A stretch of DNA of 64,000 nt from Hyphomicrobiales bacterium. Its GTDB lineage: Bacteria; Pseudomonadota; Alphaproteobacteria; Rhizobiales; Rhizobiaceae. The stretch spans positions 283,746 to 347,745 of the forward strand of contig UCJD01000012.1 in the NCBI GenBank assembly GCA_900472605.1. Direction: 5' to 3'. The position numbers and the translations under genes were made by a program. Shown piece after piece: positions 35,370 to 44,530 of the stretch; positions within the stretch are counted from its first letter, which is position 1; every line of letters begins with the position of its first letter. The notes under the pieces are model-generated. The model saw nothing but the letters and a program-made list of their open reading frames with translations. It ran no database searches and had not been told where the DNA came from.

Positions 35370-36446
35370 TTGAAGACGGCGCGGCGGCTTTCTGTTTCTG
35401 GCACACCGAAGGTCCGCGATCCGTCGGACGCACGTCCTGGTATCAGCCCTGTCGATATCGCCGATCACAACTCCCGAACGACGCTCGGTCTCCTGCGTCG
35501 CTTCGGCCCGCTGACGCGACAGGAGTTGTCGCGGCGGCTTGGGCTGACGGAGCCGGCGATCGCGGGGATCGTGCAGCGCCTGGCGAATTCAGGACTGGTC
35601 GCCGGGCGCAAGCGCGCCAGCACAACGCGTTACGCGGCGCTGGAGTTCGCGCTCTGTCCCGAGGCGGCCTTCTCGCTTGGTATCTCGGTCAACGCGGATG
35701 GTGGGGAGATCATTGTCATCGACCTCTCTTGCAAGATTCGCGCACGCATCGACTTCACTGATATCGACGGGATCGGCGACGCTATCGAAAGCATCCGGCA
35801 TATCGCGCCGGGCAAGTTGGTCGGCTGCGGCGTGGCCCTCTCGCCAGCAGGAGCCGCCATCGATCGCGCGGCACTTGAGGAGAGCATCGGCGAGGCGCTC
35901 GGGCCAGTCTACGTTCTCGACGACAGCGAAGCGGCGATCAGCGCGGAACGCGCGCTCGGGATCGGCGATCCGGAAGGCGGGCTCGTGACCATCCTGATCG
36001 ACGACACCGTTCGCGCGGGACTTCTCATCAGCGGCCGACCGTTTCGCGGCATTCATGGGCTTGCCGGACAGATCGGCGACATGCGATCGGGCGTGGATGG
36101 CGCGACGCTGAACGAGGTCGCAACATTGCCCTCGCTTGCGCGTCACCTGGCGACCGAAAGCGCTTCAGCGGATGCCTGGATTGTTGTGGCAGCCCGCCAT
36201 CTTCACGAAGCGGTTCTGGCGATCTCCGGCTTCATTGCGCCGGGTGCGATCCTCATTGGCGGATCGTTGCCTGATGACATTCTGGCCTCCGTGATATCGA
36301 GCATGGCGCGGGAGCGGGAGGATAAAATCCGCGATCTGGTGATTGCCCCCTGGATTCCCGTGGTGCAGCTGGCGACGCATCCAAAAGACGGCGTCGTGCT
36401 GGGTGCTGCCCTTCGACCTTTCAACGAAACGCTGTTTCCCGCCTGA
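35370..36446 (+). CDS. ROK-family transcriptional regulator (copy 1)
   Basis: Regulator of about 358 aa. A winged helix (LTRQELSRRLGLTEPAIAGIVQRL) is followed by a degenerate ROK sugar-kinase-like domain (GIHGLAGQIGDM). The zinc motif CxCGxxGC found in most ROK proteins is absent and the ATP loop is not obvious, so it is probably a pure repressor. TTG 35370 with AAGG 9 nt upstream gives the best N-terminus. It is convergent with the second ROK gene, 5 nt apart, and has no obvious co-transcribed target. Confidence 0.78.
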   Translation: MKTARRLSVSGTPKVRDPSDARPGISPVDIADHNSRTTLGLLRRFGPLTRQELSRRLGLTEPAIAGIVQRLANSGLVAGRKRASTTRYAALEFALCPEAAFSLGISVNADGGEIIVIDLSCKIRARIDFTDIDGIGDAIESIRHIAPGKLVGCGVALSPAGAAIDRAALEESIGEALGPVYVLDDSEAAISAERALGIGDPEGGLVTILIDDTVRAGLLISGRPFRGIHGLAGQIGDMRSGVDGATLNEVATLPSLARHLATESASADAWIVVAARHLHEAVLAISGFIAPGAILIGGSLPDDILASVISSMAREREDKIRDLVIAPWIPVVQLATHPKDGVVLGAALRPFNETLFPA

Positions 36447-36451
36447 CGGCG

Positions 36452-37696
36452 TCAGCCCGGGGTAAACTCGGCCGCGACCGTTGGCCATCTCTCCGGATTG
36501 CTGGCGAGGCTACCGATCGGATTGCGGAACCGCTGCGCCGCTTCGGCCGATGGCAGGCCGAGACGATGCGCGAGCGGAATGGCCGCGGCGCCGAGTGCCG
36601 CCGCATCCTCCGAGCCCGCCGCCCGATGCAGCGACGGTGCCTTGGCGCCGAGGCGACCAATCTCTTCGTGAACATACAGCAGCAACTCGTCGATGAGCCG
36701 CACGGGAAAGCGTCCGCCGATGAGGACCCCCTCGGGATCGACGATCATGCCTATATGGACGATCGCCTGGGCGATCTTTACGCTGACCTTGCGCAGCCAT
36801 GCGCTGACGATCGCTCGACCCGATGCATCGAGCTTGAGGAGATCAGCGGGTATGGACGCCTCGACGCCATTGCGCTTCAGGTGGTCGAGCAGGATGAAGA
36901 GCGAGAACATCTCGCCGAGCGGCTGGGTGCTGCCAGCGAAAGGCCCGTCGTCGAACAGCACTGGCAGCCAGCCGATCTCGCCGCCGATCCCGCTGGCGCC
37001 CTTGTGGCGGATCCCATCGATGACAAGGCTGCCGCCCAGGCAGGCATTCGCCAGGATATAGAAGAAGCTGCCGATCTCGGTCCCAAGGCCGTATTCGATT
37101 TCCCCAAGAGCCGCCGCGTTGGCGTCATTGTCGATGAACACAGGATGGTCGGAGATCGCCTCCAGCGCGCCACGCACGTCATAACCGCTCCAGCGCCGGT
37201 ATTCCCTTGGGAAGCCGATAACGGGCACTTCGCCAAGCCAATCCGGAATGGCAAGGCCGATCCCGGCCAGCCGGCTCTCCTCGATGACCTTGCGTCGCCT
37301 GAACGATGAGAGCGCATCGGCCATGAGTGCCACGAAATCATCCGGCAGCAGAAACCGCGCCTCGTGGTGAATGCGGCCGCGCACCGTGCCAACAGCATCG
37401 ACGGCGACGATGGTGAGATGATCGCGGTCGATGTTGGCGCCGATCGAAAACACGCCTTCCGGATCGATTTCCAGCTCGATCGCCGGCTGCCCGCGCAGCC
37501 CGTGCCGGCGCCGCGCCTCCATGACGAGGCCCTCATCGAGCAGGCGTTCGACGATCCGGGTCACGGCCTGCTTGGTCAGGCGCGACCGCGCCGCCAGTTC
37601 GGTACGCGAAATCGGCCCGCCGCGATGGATCGCGCTCAGGATCATCGCCCGATTGGCCGCTGCCGCCTGTTCAGGATTGGAACCCGAAACCTGCAA
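36452..37696 (-). CDS. ROK-family transcriptional regulator of the mannoside operon (copy 2)
   Basis: Protein of 414 aa with an N-terminal winged helix (ISRTELAARSRLTKQAVTRIVERLLDEGLV) and a ROK domain with FIDNDANAAALGEIEYG and GASGIGGEIGWLPV. It lacks the CxCGxxGC zinc cluster. It follows the GH38 alpha-mannosidase gene on the same strand but has its own 131-nt upstream gap. That gap holds a 12-nt motif that recurs before the operon's binding-protein gene, so it likely controls both itself and the transport operon in response to a mannoside. Confidence 0.88.
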   Translation of the reverse strand: MQVSGSNPEQAAAANRAMILSAIHRGGPISRTELAARSRLTKQAVTRIVERLLDEGLVMEARRRHGLRGQPAIELEIDPEGVFSIGANIDRDHLTIVAVDAVGTVRGRIHHEARFLLPDDFVALMADALSSFRRRKVIEESRLAGIGLAIPDWLGEVPVIGFPREYRRWSGYDVRGALEAISDHPVFIDNDANAAALGEIEYGLGTEIGSFFYILANACLGGSLVIDGIRHKGASGIGGEIGWLPVLFDDGPFAGSTQPLGEMFSLFILLDHLKRNGVEASIPADLLKLDASGRAIVSAWLRKVSVKIAQAIVHIGMIVDPEGVLIGGRFPVRLIDELLLYVHEEIGRLGAKAPSLHRAAGSEDAAALGAAAIPLAHRLGLPSAEAAQRFRNPIGSLASNPERWPTVAAEFTPG

Positions 37697-37752
37697 CTTC
37701 TGTCTTCTCCCTGCCGGTGTCCGGCGTGTTGAACCGCCACAAGATCTATCGA

Positions 37753-37764
37753 GACTAAGTCATT
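37753..37764 (-). promoter_or_regulatory. Candidate ROK operator (copy at the regulator gene)
   Basis: GACTAAGTCATT here and GATTAAGTCACT at 44114-44125 agree at 10 of 12 positions and lie 57 nt and 79 nt before the ROK and binding-protein starts respectively. Confidence 0.4.
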
Positions 37765-37827
37765 GTGCTGTAGCCGGAAAGAGCCCAGCCACTCCGTGAC
37801 CGGACTCCGACCATCCGTTGACGCGGA

Positions 37828-40800
37828 CTATCGCGAGATGCGCCAGCTCTTGACCTGGAACGGCATCAATCCCTCGACGGGCACGTCGCGCATCGGCTCT
37901 TCCAGAATGCTGACCGTTCCCTCGTTGCGCCATCCTTGCGGCAGCGTCAGGCCAAACGCACCGCGCCGGCCGGCGGGCTCGTAGACACGCAGGATCAGGC
38001 CATCGCCATCCTCGCAGGGCTTGATCGCCGAGAGCGCCGCGTCGATACCATCCGTCTTGATCGGCTGCCACGCCCCGACGGCACGGTCGGACACGGCCAT
38101 CGCCAGCAGTGGCTGGTTGAGGTCGTCGGCTTCCTCACGCACGCCACCCTCATACCACGAGCCCTCATGCGGCATCAGCGAGTAGGTGAAGCTCTGCAGC
38201 CCCTCATCGGCCAGCGGGTCGGGATAGATGGGCGAACGCAGCAGCGAGAGGCCGAGCACGTTGCCTCGGATGCTATGCCCATATTTCGCGTCGTTCAGGA
38301 TCGCGACGCCGAAGCCCGGCTCCGACAGATCGGCGAAGCGATGCGCCGGCGCCTCGAACATCGCTGCATCCCAGGACGTATTGGAATGCGTGGGCCGCTC
38401 GACGACACCATAGGCGCATTCGCAGGTGGCGCGCGCATTGCGCACGGCAACATCAGTCAGCGTCCTGAGGAAGGCCCGGCGATCGTGCCAGTCGAGCTCG
38501 GTCTGGATATCCAGCCGGCGCGCATTGGCGCCGAGCGACAGGATTTGCGTGATGCGCGAATGGCGCCAGGTCCGCACGATCTTAATCGCTGCGCGGTGGG
38601 CGGTGTTTTCGATCAGTTCGATGCTGTCGAGCGCAGTGATCTCCTCGCCACGCGCGGCATAGTCCTCCTCGACGTCCCAGGCGTCCCAGTTGCGCGGCTT
38701 GTCGGCCGGGTAGACGAAGAGCCGGTTGCCGGGGCCATCGAGCGCCTCGCGGCCGCTCGGCTTGTGCAGGATGCTTGCGACCGAGCCGTCCTTCGCCAGC
38801 GTTACTTTCAGCGTTTCGTTTTCGAGGTGGCTGCTGCTGGCCGAAAGGCCCGGCTGCGCCTTCAGCGAGGCGATGTCGATAACCGCGATACCAAGCGGCG
38901 CGATGCGCTCGCGTGACGAGACGTGGCTGCCATCCGCCAGCGTCAGCCTAACGGGCCGTTCGTCCAGCGACGGGTTGACGACCAGCACATTGCTTCCGCT
39001 TCCCGACGGCAACTGCCGGGCGATGGCCGCAAGGGCGCTCGCCTGTGCCGCCTGGCCATCGGCGATCACGCCTTCGAGTTCCTCCGCGCTGTCGGCATAG
39101 ACCTCGGCGATCGAGGATCCCGGCAGAATGTCATGGAACTCGTTCTTCAGGACGACGCGCCATTCGTTCTCCAGCGATGCCGGCTTCTCGCCGCCCATGA
39201 GGTGCGCCAGTCCGGCAAGCGTTTCCGCGGTGATCAGGCTGCGCTCGGCCTTGCGGTGCAGGCGCTTGACGACGCTCTGGCTGGTCAGCGTCGCGCGGTG
39301 CAGTTCGAGATAGATCTCGCCCTGCCAGGTGGTGAGCTCCTTTTCGGCGGCACTCTTGTGCGCGCCCTCGAAGAAGTCGTGCACCTTGGTCCAGCGCGCG
39401 GCGGGCAATGCCGGGAAGGTACGCAGCTGCTCTTCGCGTGCGATCATCTCCGGCGTCACGCCGCCGCCGCCGTCACCATAGCCGACGGCCAGAAGCGTGG
39501 TCTCGTGCTTGTCCTTCTGCTGGAAATTCCGCCAGGTGGGCACGAAGCAATCCGGCTGCACGAAGCCGTTATAGCCATGCATGGGATTGTCGAACGTATG
39601 GGTCAGCACCCGGCTGCCATCGAGCCCTTCCCACCAGAAGAGGTCGGCCGGGAATTTGTTGGTCTCCGACCAGTTCACCTTGATCGTGAAGAAGCTCTTC
39701 ATTCCACCCTGGCGCAGAAGCTGGGGAAGGGCGCCGGAGAAGCCGAAGCAATCCGGCAGCCAGCAGACGGTGTGGCGAACGCCGAAGGTCTTTTCGAAGT
39801 AGCGCTGGCCATAGAGGATCTGCCGGCTGAGGCTCTCGCCCGTCGGCATGTTGGTATCGGGCTCGACCCACATGCCGCCCAGCGTCTCCCATTGCCCGTC
39901 CTTCACGCGCTCGACGATGCGCTTCAGCAGTTCGGGATCGTCTTCGGCGATCTGGTTGTAGTAATGCGCCGTCGACTGGTTGAAGCGGAAGTCGGACGAT
40001 TGTTCCATCAGCGAGAGCGCCGTGTGGAAGGTGCGGCGCATCTTGCGGCGCGTCTCGCGGTAGGGCCACAGCCAGGCAAGGTCGATATGCGCGTGGCCGG
40101 TCAGCGCGATCTCGCCCTGCGGCGGGAAACGTTCGCGCAGCTGCTTGAGTTCCTTGATCAGCGTGTCGTAAGCCGCAACCACGCTGGCGCGTTGCCCCTG
40201 GTTGAGCCCTTCTGGAGCTGTTTCGAGTTCGGGCAGCTGCCAGATCTTCTGCTGGCCGACCGATGGCGACATGCGCGCGATATAGGCTGCCGTCGACGAC
40301 GGCCAGTCGAGCCCGCGCATGGCAGCTTCGGCGATATCGATCAGATGCGGAATGACCTCATGTCCCTCCAGCGTATCGACCGCCTCCGAGATCTGGCGCA
40401 AGAGCAGCCACAGCCGGTCGACAGGCCCGTCCAGCCATAAAAGGTTCGCCCGCTCGAGCCGGGGCGCGCGGACGGGTTCGCCGAACGGCAGGCGCGCGAC
40501 CGTTTCTGACGAGATCGCGATCCGGCGCGACGTCAGGCGGAATTCCTGGTGATAGGGGTCGAGGCCAAGCCGCGTTTCGTCTCCGGCCTCGTCGGTGATG
40601 GTGATCAGGCTTTCGCCGCCGAGATTGAGGCTCAATCGGGCCTCCTCGACCGGCCAATGTTCCGGCACGCGTGCCGAGGCGGCGAAGCTCACCGTGCCAT
40701 CCTTGCGCGGCCATGCGGCGCCGATCGCGATGGGTTCGCCCTCGAAGGTCCAATCGCTGATCTGAACGGTTTCACGGGCGCGCCAGTGTTCGAGTTCCGA

Positions 40801-40848
40801 CATGCGGACGCGGATGCGGTCGAGGCGTTGGGCAAGCGTAAGCGACAT
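37828..40848 (-). CDS. Alpha-mannosidase, glycoside hydrolase family 38
   Basis: Large hydrolase of 1006 aa. The metal-binding and catalytic blocks of GH38 are present: GHAHIDLAWLWPYRET, then WVEPDTNMPTGESLSRQ with the likely nucleophile aspartate, and CWLPDCFGFSGALPQLL. The C-terminal half contains the family beta domains. There is no signal peptide, so cleavage of alpha-mannosides occurs in the cytoplasm after import. ATG 40848 has AGGA 7 nt upstream; ATG 40854 is 2 codons longer. It follows the second permease gene by 27 nt and precedes the ROK gene. Confidence 0.92.
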   Translation of the reverse strand: MSLTLAQRLDRIRVRMSELEHWRARETVQISDWTFEGEPIAIGAAWPRKDGTVSFAASARVPEHWPVEEARLSLNLGGESLITITDEAGDETRLGLDPYHQEFRLTSRRIAISSETVARLPFGEPVRAPRLERANLLWLDGPVDRLWLLLRQISEAVDTLEGHEVIPHLIDIAEAAMRGLDWPSSTAAYIARMSPSVGQQKIWQLPELETAPEGLNQGQRASVVAAYDTLIKELKQLRERFPPQGEIALTGHAHIDLAWLWPYRETRRKMRRTFHTALSLMEQSSDFRFNQSTAHYYNQIAEDDPELLKRIVERVKDGQWETLGGMWVEPDTNMPTGESLSRQILYGQRYFEKTFGVRHTVCWLPDCFGFSGALPQLLRQGGMKSFFTIKVNWSETNKFPADLFWWEGLDGSRVLTHTFDNPMHGYNGFVQPDCFVPTWRNFQQKDKHETTLLAVGYGDGGGGVTPEMIAREEQLRTFPALPAARWTKVHDFFEGAHKSAAEKELTTWQGEIYLELHRATLTSQSVVKRLHRKAERSLITAETLAGLAHLMGGEKPASLENEWRVVLKNEFHDILPGSSIAEVYADSAEELEGVIADGQAAQASALAAIARQLPSGSGSNVLVVNPSLDERPVRLTLADGSHVSSRERIAPLGIAVIDIASLKAQPGLSASSSHLENETLKVTLAKDGSVASILHKPSGREALDGPGNRLFVYPADKPRNWDAWDVEEDYAARGEEITALDSIELIENTAHRAAIKIVRTWRHSRITQILSLGANARRLDIQTELDWHDRRAFLRTLTDVAVRNARATCECAYGVVERPTHSNTSWDAAMFEAPAHRFADLSEPGFGVAILNDAKYGHSIRGNVLGLSLLRSPIYPDPLADEGLQSFTYSLMPHEGSWYEGGVREEADDLNQPLLAMAVSDRAVGAWQPIKTDGIDAALSAIKPCEDGDGLILRVYEPAGRRGAFGLTLPQGWRNEGTVSILEEPMRDVPVEGLMPFQVKSWRISR

Positions 40849-40875
40849 GATCATATCCTGAGGTTTGAAAAGACA

Positions 40876-41718
40876 TCAGCCCTTGACGGCGCCTGCCGTC
40901 ATGGCGCCGAGAATGAGGCGTTGGAGCGAAAGAAATGCGACGATGGCAGGGACGACAGAGACGAGGCAGGCGGCCGCCAACAACTGAATGGAACTGTCGT
41001 TCTGGGTGCCGGCATACTGGAAGATGCCGACGCCGATCGGCATCAGCGCCTCCTTGCTGATCAGCAAGAAGGGCACGAGGAACTGCGACCAGCCAGCAAT
41101 GACGGAGATGATGAAGGCGGACGCAATGCCCGGCGTCGAAAGCGGCAGAATGATCCGCCAGAAGACGCCGAAATGGCTGCAGCCGTCGATCAGGGCCGCC
41201 TCGTCGAGGCTGCGCGGGATGCCGTCGATGAAGCCCTTGAGGATCCAGGTCACCATTGGTACGGCGAGCGCGATATAGACCATGGTGGCGCCGAAATGGC
41301 TGTCGGTAAGGCCGATCTTGGCCATGTAGCGGTAGAGCGGCACCATGATGACGAGCGGCGAGATCATCTGGAACGCGAGCAGCACCATCATCCACGGACC
41401 CTTGCCGCGGAACGGAAAGCGCGAGAAGGCGTAAGCTGCCGGCAATGCCACGATCAGGCAGCCGATCGCGCTCGAAGTGGACAGGATGAGCGCGTTCCAG
41501 AGATAGCCCGCGAACTTGTCGGAGGAGAGGATCGCGATGAAATTGTCGAGCGTCGGCGACTTGGGGATCAGCCTGGACACGCCGAGAAATACCTCCTTGC
41601 GGGTGCGCAGCGCCAGCGATAGTAGCCAGACCAGTGGCCAGGCGAAAAAGAGGAAGGTGATCAGCAGAAAGATGTAGCTGAAGAGATCACCGATGCGTTC
41701 CTGTCTCGAATTGATCAT
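40876..41718 (-). CDS. Sugar ABC transporter permease, MalG-like (CUT1)
   Basis: Permease of 280 aa with six membrane segments and the EAA loop EAALIDGCSHFGVFWRIILPLSTPG. It overlaps the partner permease by 4 nt (ATGA). With the GH38 enzyme it probably imports mannose-containing oligosaccharides or glycan fragments. A much longer in-frame opening exists upstream but is an overlap with the partner gene. Confidence 0.9.
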   Translation of the reverse strand: MINSRQERIGDLFSYIFLLITFLFFAWPLVWLLSLALRTRKEVFLGVSRLIPKSPTLDNFIAILSSDKFAGYLWNALILSTSSAIGCLIVALPAAYAFSRFPFRGKGPWMMVLLAFQMISPLVIMVPLYRYMAKIGLTDSHFGATMVYIALAVPMVTWILKGFIDGIPRSLDEAALIDGCSHFGVFWRIILPLSTPGIASAFIISVIAGWSQFLVPFLLISKEALMPIGVGIFQYAGTQNDSSIQLLAAACLVSVVPAIVAFLSLQRLILGAMTAGAVKG

Positions 41719-42647
41719 ACGGGTTCTCCCTTCGGCAGGAAGCGGGCATAGACGAGCGCCAGGCTGAGGCTGATGACAAGCATCAGGATCGACAGAACCG
41801 CGCCGGCCGCCAGATCGTAGTTTCTGAAGACGACGTTGAACGTATAGAGCGAGAGAACCTCCGTCGCCCGCCCTGGGCCGCCGCCGGTCAGCGAGATGAT
41901 CGCATCGAAAGTGTTCAGCGTCTGGATGGTGATCAGGATCATGTTGACGAGGATGGCGGCGCGCAATTGCGGCAGGGTGATGTAGATCAGCCGCTGCCAG
42001 GGATTGGCGCCGTCCATTTCCGCGGCTTCGTAGAGCTCGGGATCGATCGCCTTGATGGCAGCATACATGACGACCATCGAAAACGCCGTTCCTCGCCAGA
42101 CATTGGAGATGACGACCGACCACATGACCATGTTCGGATCGGACAACCATTGAACGGGGGAGGCTCCGAGCATTCTAAGCAGGCTGTTGAGGCCACCGAA
42201 GGGCGCTTCGTTGAACAGCATCTTCCAGATGATGCCGCCGGCGATCCCAGGCACGACCCAGGCGATCAGCGCGGTGGTGCGCACGATCGTCGAGCCGAAC
42301 AGGCCGCGCTTTTCGCTGCGCACGACGACCTGGGCTATGAACAGCCCGAGCACCTGCTGCGCAACGACGCTGGACGCGGTGAAGACGAGCGTCACCCAGA
42401 GTATCTGCAGCAATTCCGGCTTCGAGAGCGTGCTGGCGATTGTTCGCAGGGTGTATTCCTCGTCGTTGCCGACAAGCGAAATGTTGGTGAAGGCGAAGCG
42501 GAAGACGTCGATCAGCGGGTAGAGATAGAAGATCCCGAGAACCAGGATCAGCGGCATCAGCCAAGGAGCGGGCGAGGGGTAGAACTTTCGCGCGGCAAAC
42601 CTGCTTCCGGTAGGCGCAGTCTCGGCCGCTATGCTGAGATTGGTCAT
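41715..42647 (-). CDS. Sugar ABC transporter permease, MalF-like (CUT1)
   Basis: Permease of 310 aa with six membrane segments and the EAA loop EAAEMDGANPWQRLIYITLPQLR. It is the first permease after the binding-protein gene, separated from it by an 86-nt gap with a strong hairpin. The pair with the next gene forms the membrane channel. No ATPase gene lies in this operon. Confidence 0.9.
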   Translation of the reverse strand: MTNLSIAAETAPTGSRFAARKFYPSPAPWLMPLILVLGIFYLYPLIDVFRFAFTNISLVGNDEEYTLRTIASTLSKPELLQILWVTLVFTASSVVAQQVLGLFIAQVVVRSEKRGLFGSTIVRTTALIAWVVPGIAGGIIWKMLFNEAPFGGLNSLLRMLGASPVQWLSDPNMVMWSVVISNVWRGTAFSMVVMYAAIKAIDPELYEAAEMDGANPWQRLIYITLPQLRAAILVNMILITIQTLNTFDAIISLTGGGPGRATEVLSLYTFNVVFRNYDLAAGAVLSILMLVISLSLALVYARFLPKGEPV

Positions 42648-42689
42648 CGATCCGTCCGGTCATGTATCATTGACGATGGCATTTCCGTC

Positions 42690-42726
42690 ATCGGTGGCGC
42701 GGGTGAGGTTACCCCGCGCCACCGAT
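42690..42726 (-). promoter_or_regulatory. Intercistronic hairpin after the mannoside binding-protein gene
   Basis: ATCGGTGGCGCGGG (42690-42703) and CCCGCGCCACCGAT (42713-42726) form a perfect 14-bp stem with a 9-nt loop between binding protein and permease, probably setting their expression ratio. Confidence 0.65.
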
Positions 42727-42733
42727 CGTCAGC

Positions 42734-44035
42734 TCAGCTTCGTTTGAAGGCGCTGAGCGAAGCGGTGAAGGCCTCGTCGACGGCGGCATCCGTCGCCTGC
42801 GTGCCTGTTAGCACCTTGCCCATCATGATCTGGATCTGGTTGGATATTTCGGGATAGACGGCAGCACCCGGCCGCGCCTGCCCGACCTTCAGCGCCTCAG
42901 CGAAGGTCTTGTTGGATGGTGTCGAGAAGACCTCGTACTTGTCGTAGAGATCGGCACGCGTCGGCAACTGTTCCTGCAGCGCGTTGGCGGGTCCCATGTA
43001 GACTTCACGGGCAAGGTCGGCGCAGACCTTCACCTTGGCGGCATCCTTGCTAAAGGCCGCGACGGTCCAGCCGCCGGTGCCGGTCGAGCGCTCATTGGCG
43101 GTCGGGCCGGGGAGTGGCGAGAAGGTCCACTTGGCGAACTCGTCCTCATCGAGCGCGGTCTTCAGCTGCGCATACTGCCAGTTGCCGCCAACAAAGAGCG
43201 CGGTTGTTCCGGCGGCCGCGGCGGCGTTGAAGTCGTCGTAGCTGCCGAGCGTGGCGACGCGCTTGGGCGCTGCGCCCGATTCCACGAGATCTCGATAGTA
43301 GTTCACGGCCTTGATGAATTTCGCGCGATTGTCGCCCTCGCCGAAGATCGGCTTGCCTTGATCGTCGACCAGCTTGCCGCCCTGGCCCCAGAAGTTGGCG
43401 AGCCAGTCGAAAGTCGTGCCCTCGTAGCGGCCGCCATTGAAGAGGATGCCTTCCATGCCTTCGTCGACCGAATGCAGCGCGGCCTTCTTCAGGTCGTCCC
43501 AGGTCTGAGGCGCGTCGGGCACGATCTCCTTGTTGCGGTAGAGGACGCGCAGGTCGGTCGACCACCACCAGGCGTAAATGTTGCCATCATCGCCGGTAAT
43601 GCCCTCCCGAATGAAGGGAAACAGCTGACCGATCTCTTCCTTGCTGAAGTAGGGTGAGAAGGATTGCAGCACGCCTGACTTCTTGAAGAGCGGCAGCACG
43701 AAGGAATCGACCGCAGCGCAATCGGGCGCCGAACCGGACTTCGCCTGCTCGAGCATGCGCGCCTGTTCCTGACCGATATCGCCCGACATCATCTGCAGCT
43801 CGATCTGCCAGTCAGGGCGCTTGGCGATGAAGTCGTTGAAGAGCTTGCTGTAGCCTTCGGCATAGGCCGGTTCGTTGTTGCGTGGCCCGTCGGTAGTCAT
43901 GCGGAAAATGAGCTTGTTGGGGGCATCGGCCTTGCCGACGATGTCGCCCGTAATCAGGTCCTGAGCCGCCGCGATAACAGGCGCGGCCAGGAACGAACCC
44001 GCCAGAAGGGCGAGCATGATTGCCTTGTTCTTCAC
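42734..44035 (-). CDS. Sugar ABC transporter substrate-binding protein (CUT1)
   Basis: Periplasmic binding protein of 433 aa with a signal peptide (VKNKAIMLALLAGSFLAAPVI then AAAQD; initiator GTG). The body is a type I extracellular solute-binding protein with IYAWWWSTDLRVLYRNK and GIPFGG-like TALFVGGNWQYAQL. GTG 44035 is chosen because GGAGG lies 8 nt upstream, and it gives a clean signal peptide; the frame extends upstream to 44107 without a better start. It is the first gene of the mannoside operon. Confidence 0.88.
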   Translation of the reverse strand: MKNKAIMLALLAGSFLAAPVIAAAQDLITGDIVGKADAPNKLIFRMTTDGPRNNEPAYAEGYSKLFNDFIAKRPDWQIELQMMSGDIGQEQARMLEQAKSGSAPDCAAVDSFVLPLFKKSGVLQSFSPYFSKEEIGQLFPFIREGITGDDGNIYAWWWSTDLRVLYRNKEIVPDAPQTWDDLKKAALHSVDEGMEGILFNGGRYEGTTFDWLANFWGQGGKLVDDQGKPIFGEGDNRAKFIKAVNYYRDLVESGAAPKRVATLGSYDDFNAAAAAGTTALFVGGNWQYAQLKTALDEDEFAKWTFSPLPGPTANERSTGTGGWTVAAFSKDAAKVKVCADLAREVYMGPANALQEQLPTRADLYDKYEVFSTPSNKTFAEALKVGQARPGAAVYPEISNQIQIMMGKVLTGTQATDAAVDEAFTASLSAFKRS

Positions 44036-44113
44036 CAGTATTTCCTCCCGATTCAGGATCCCGTTACGAGCCTCTGCCTCCACAACAGCGGGCTTCCTCC
44101 GATCCATCGACTA

Positions 44114-44125
44114 GATTAAGTCACT
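44114..44125 (-). promoter_or_regulatory. Candidate ROK operator (copy at the transport operon)
   Basis: GATTAAGTCACT, close to the copy at 37753-37764 in front of the ROK gene. It lies in the promoter-proximal gap 79 nt before the binding-protein start. Confidence 0.4.
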
Positions 44126-44293
44126 TTTCTTTTGTGTCAAGCAGGTCGCAATATGATTGCCGGTGCACGCGCCGCGACAAGGATGAGACATGTGCGGATT
44201 GGGATGCGGTGGGCGGACATACCGATCTCGGTCTTGCATCTCCTGCGTCAGCAGAGCATTTTCGGACAGAGACTGGCCATAGGGGGAAGTTTA

Positions 44294-44476
44294 ATGCACG
44301 CCGTTCACAGGTTCATATCTGCTGGAGTAGTGATGATCGTGGCCGCGCTCGCCTCCGCATGCACGACGGCCCCCAACCACAATCCGGCTGATAACTACTA
44401 TAGTCCTCGAACGTCAGTGAACCCGGCTTGCGACGCTGGATTTAGACCGACAAACAACTGGACCTGCAGTTACTAG
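44294..44476 (+). CDS. Small putative lipoprotein (60 aa)
   Basis: Short secreted protein: N-terminal hydrophobic stretch (FISAGVVMIVAALASAC) ending in a cysteine that could be lipidated, although position -3 is alanine rather than the usual leucine. The mature part is Asn/Tyr-rich with two further cysteines (VNPACDAGF and NWTCSY). ATG 44294 has GGGGGA about 7 nt upstream. No family recognised. Confidence 0.55.
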   Translation: MHAVHRFISAGVVMIVAALASACTTAPNHNPADNYYSPRTSVNPACDAGFRPTNNWTCSY

Positions 44477-44530
44477 ACTAACTTCACGCCAAGCTGATGG
44501 TTCATCACACCGGCATCGCTACCGGGCAGT

